Shown here one piece after another: positions 6,145 to 6,283 of a stretch of 6,283 nt of DNA. The position numbers and the translations under genes are program-made. The stretch is from assembly GCA_029938185.1 (NCBI GenBank), contig JAOZVK010000348.1:1-6283 (forward strand). Reading direction: 5' to 3'. The number at the start of each line of letters is the position of its first letter. The stretch's first letter is position 1. The notes beneath the pieces were generated by a model. The model was not told where the DNA came from. It did not search any database and worked only from the letters and a program-made list of their open reading frames with translations. The stretch comes from Bacteroidales bacterium (GTDB taxonomy: Bacteria > Bacteroidota > Bacteroidia > Bacteroidales > JAOZVK01).

Positions 6145-6283
6145 ATGAGAAAACGCAGTTTTCTTAAATTTGATTGGACAAAAAATATTATTATTCTCAT
6201 CAAAACTTATTTAGTTAAATACTGGAATAAGCTCAGAACTCACAAAAAGCGTCAAATTGAACAAAAACAATGGCAAATTAAAA
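6145..6283 (+). CDS. Start of an unrecognised gene, cut by the window end; possible three-Cys-motif partner
   Basis: From ATG 6145 the frame stays open for 46 codons to the window end, while the other two forward frames contain stops. The visible peptide begins MRKRSFLKFDWTKNIII and continues with an amphipathic, tyrosine- and tryptophan-containing helix-like stretch and a basic segment. The pattern of lysine, aliphatic residues, then YL and W is reminiscent of the N-terminus of TcmP proteins, which commonly sit next to DUF5131 genes, but too little is present to decide. The start is uncertain: the ATG lies at the foot of a small hairpin, and another ATG at 6105, overlapping the previous gene, opens a different frame that ends after 20 codons. 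Confidence 0.4.
   Translation, partial: MRKRSFLKFDWTKNIIILIKTYLVKYWNKLRTHKKRQIEQKQWQIK
6146..6166 (+). other. Small hairpin after the DUF5131 gene
   Basis: AGAAAAC (6148-6154) pairs perfectly with GTTTTCT (6158-6164) across a GCA loop. The stem extends by a G-T and a T-A pair to 6146/6166. It lies 27 bases beyond the DUF5131 stop and overlaps the proposed next start codon. No run of T follows, so it is unlikely to be a classical terminator; it could modulate translation of the downstream gene. Confidence 0.4.

Noticed and set aside
6165..6172. TAAATTTG as a -7 element for the gene at the right edge
   Set aside because: It lies inside the proposed coding start and no later in-frame ATG is present in the window.

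Overview
The window is a compact, AT-rich, one-strand gene cluster that reads as a defence island of a Bacteroidota-like bacterium. The grounds are an A-rich leader without a Shine-Dalgarno sequence before each start codon, a match to the Bacteroidota -7 promoter consensus (TAnnTTTG) just before the first gene, and family resemblances typical of that phylum. Taxonomy finer than phylum cannot be read from the sequence.

Layout. Positions 1-460 are non-coding and very AT-rich. They hold a set of short direct repeats (133-248) and a strong A/T hairpin (412-441). The first gene (461-3613) encodes a single-chain type IIG restriction-modification enzyme with an N-terminal PD-ExK nuclease, an N6-adenine methyltransferase core, a target-recognition region with a zinc ribbon, and a helical C-terminus. 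Then follow dinD (3649-4509), a gene for an Abi-C domain protein (4577-5350), a gene for a three-cysteine Gp37/Gp68 (DUF5131) protein (5363-6118), and the open beginning of another gene (6145 to the window end). Gaps are 35, 67, 12 and about 26 bases with no clear terminator, so one transcript is likely.

Four things stand out. (1) The restriction gene carries three GC-rich palindromes centred on GCATGC, all read in the same codon phase and giving GHAPL, GHAPL and RHASL. They look like a dispersed in-frame palindromic element comparable in behaviour to Rickettsia palindromic elements, and one copy lies between the nuclease catalytic residues. (2) The last 48 bases of the restriction gene are repeated (44/48) just after dinD, as an orphan gene end 5 bases before the Abi gene. 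dinD is therefore flanked by direct repeats, and the ancestral order was probably restriction gene directly followed by the Abi gene. (3) The Abi protein ends in EEDDLPF, the kind of acidic tip found on bacterial single-stranded DNA-binding protein (SSB). (4) The target-recognition part of the restriction gene is much more AT-rich than its methyltransferase core.

How the genes may work together is inference. The restriction enzyme would cut unmodified incoming DNA, DinD (a RecA-filament antagonist in E. coli) and an Abi protein with an SSB-like tail would act at damaged or single-stranded DNA, and the three-cysteine protein with a possible downstream partner would form a further module of unknown chemistry.
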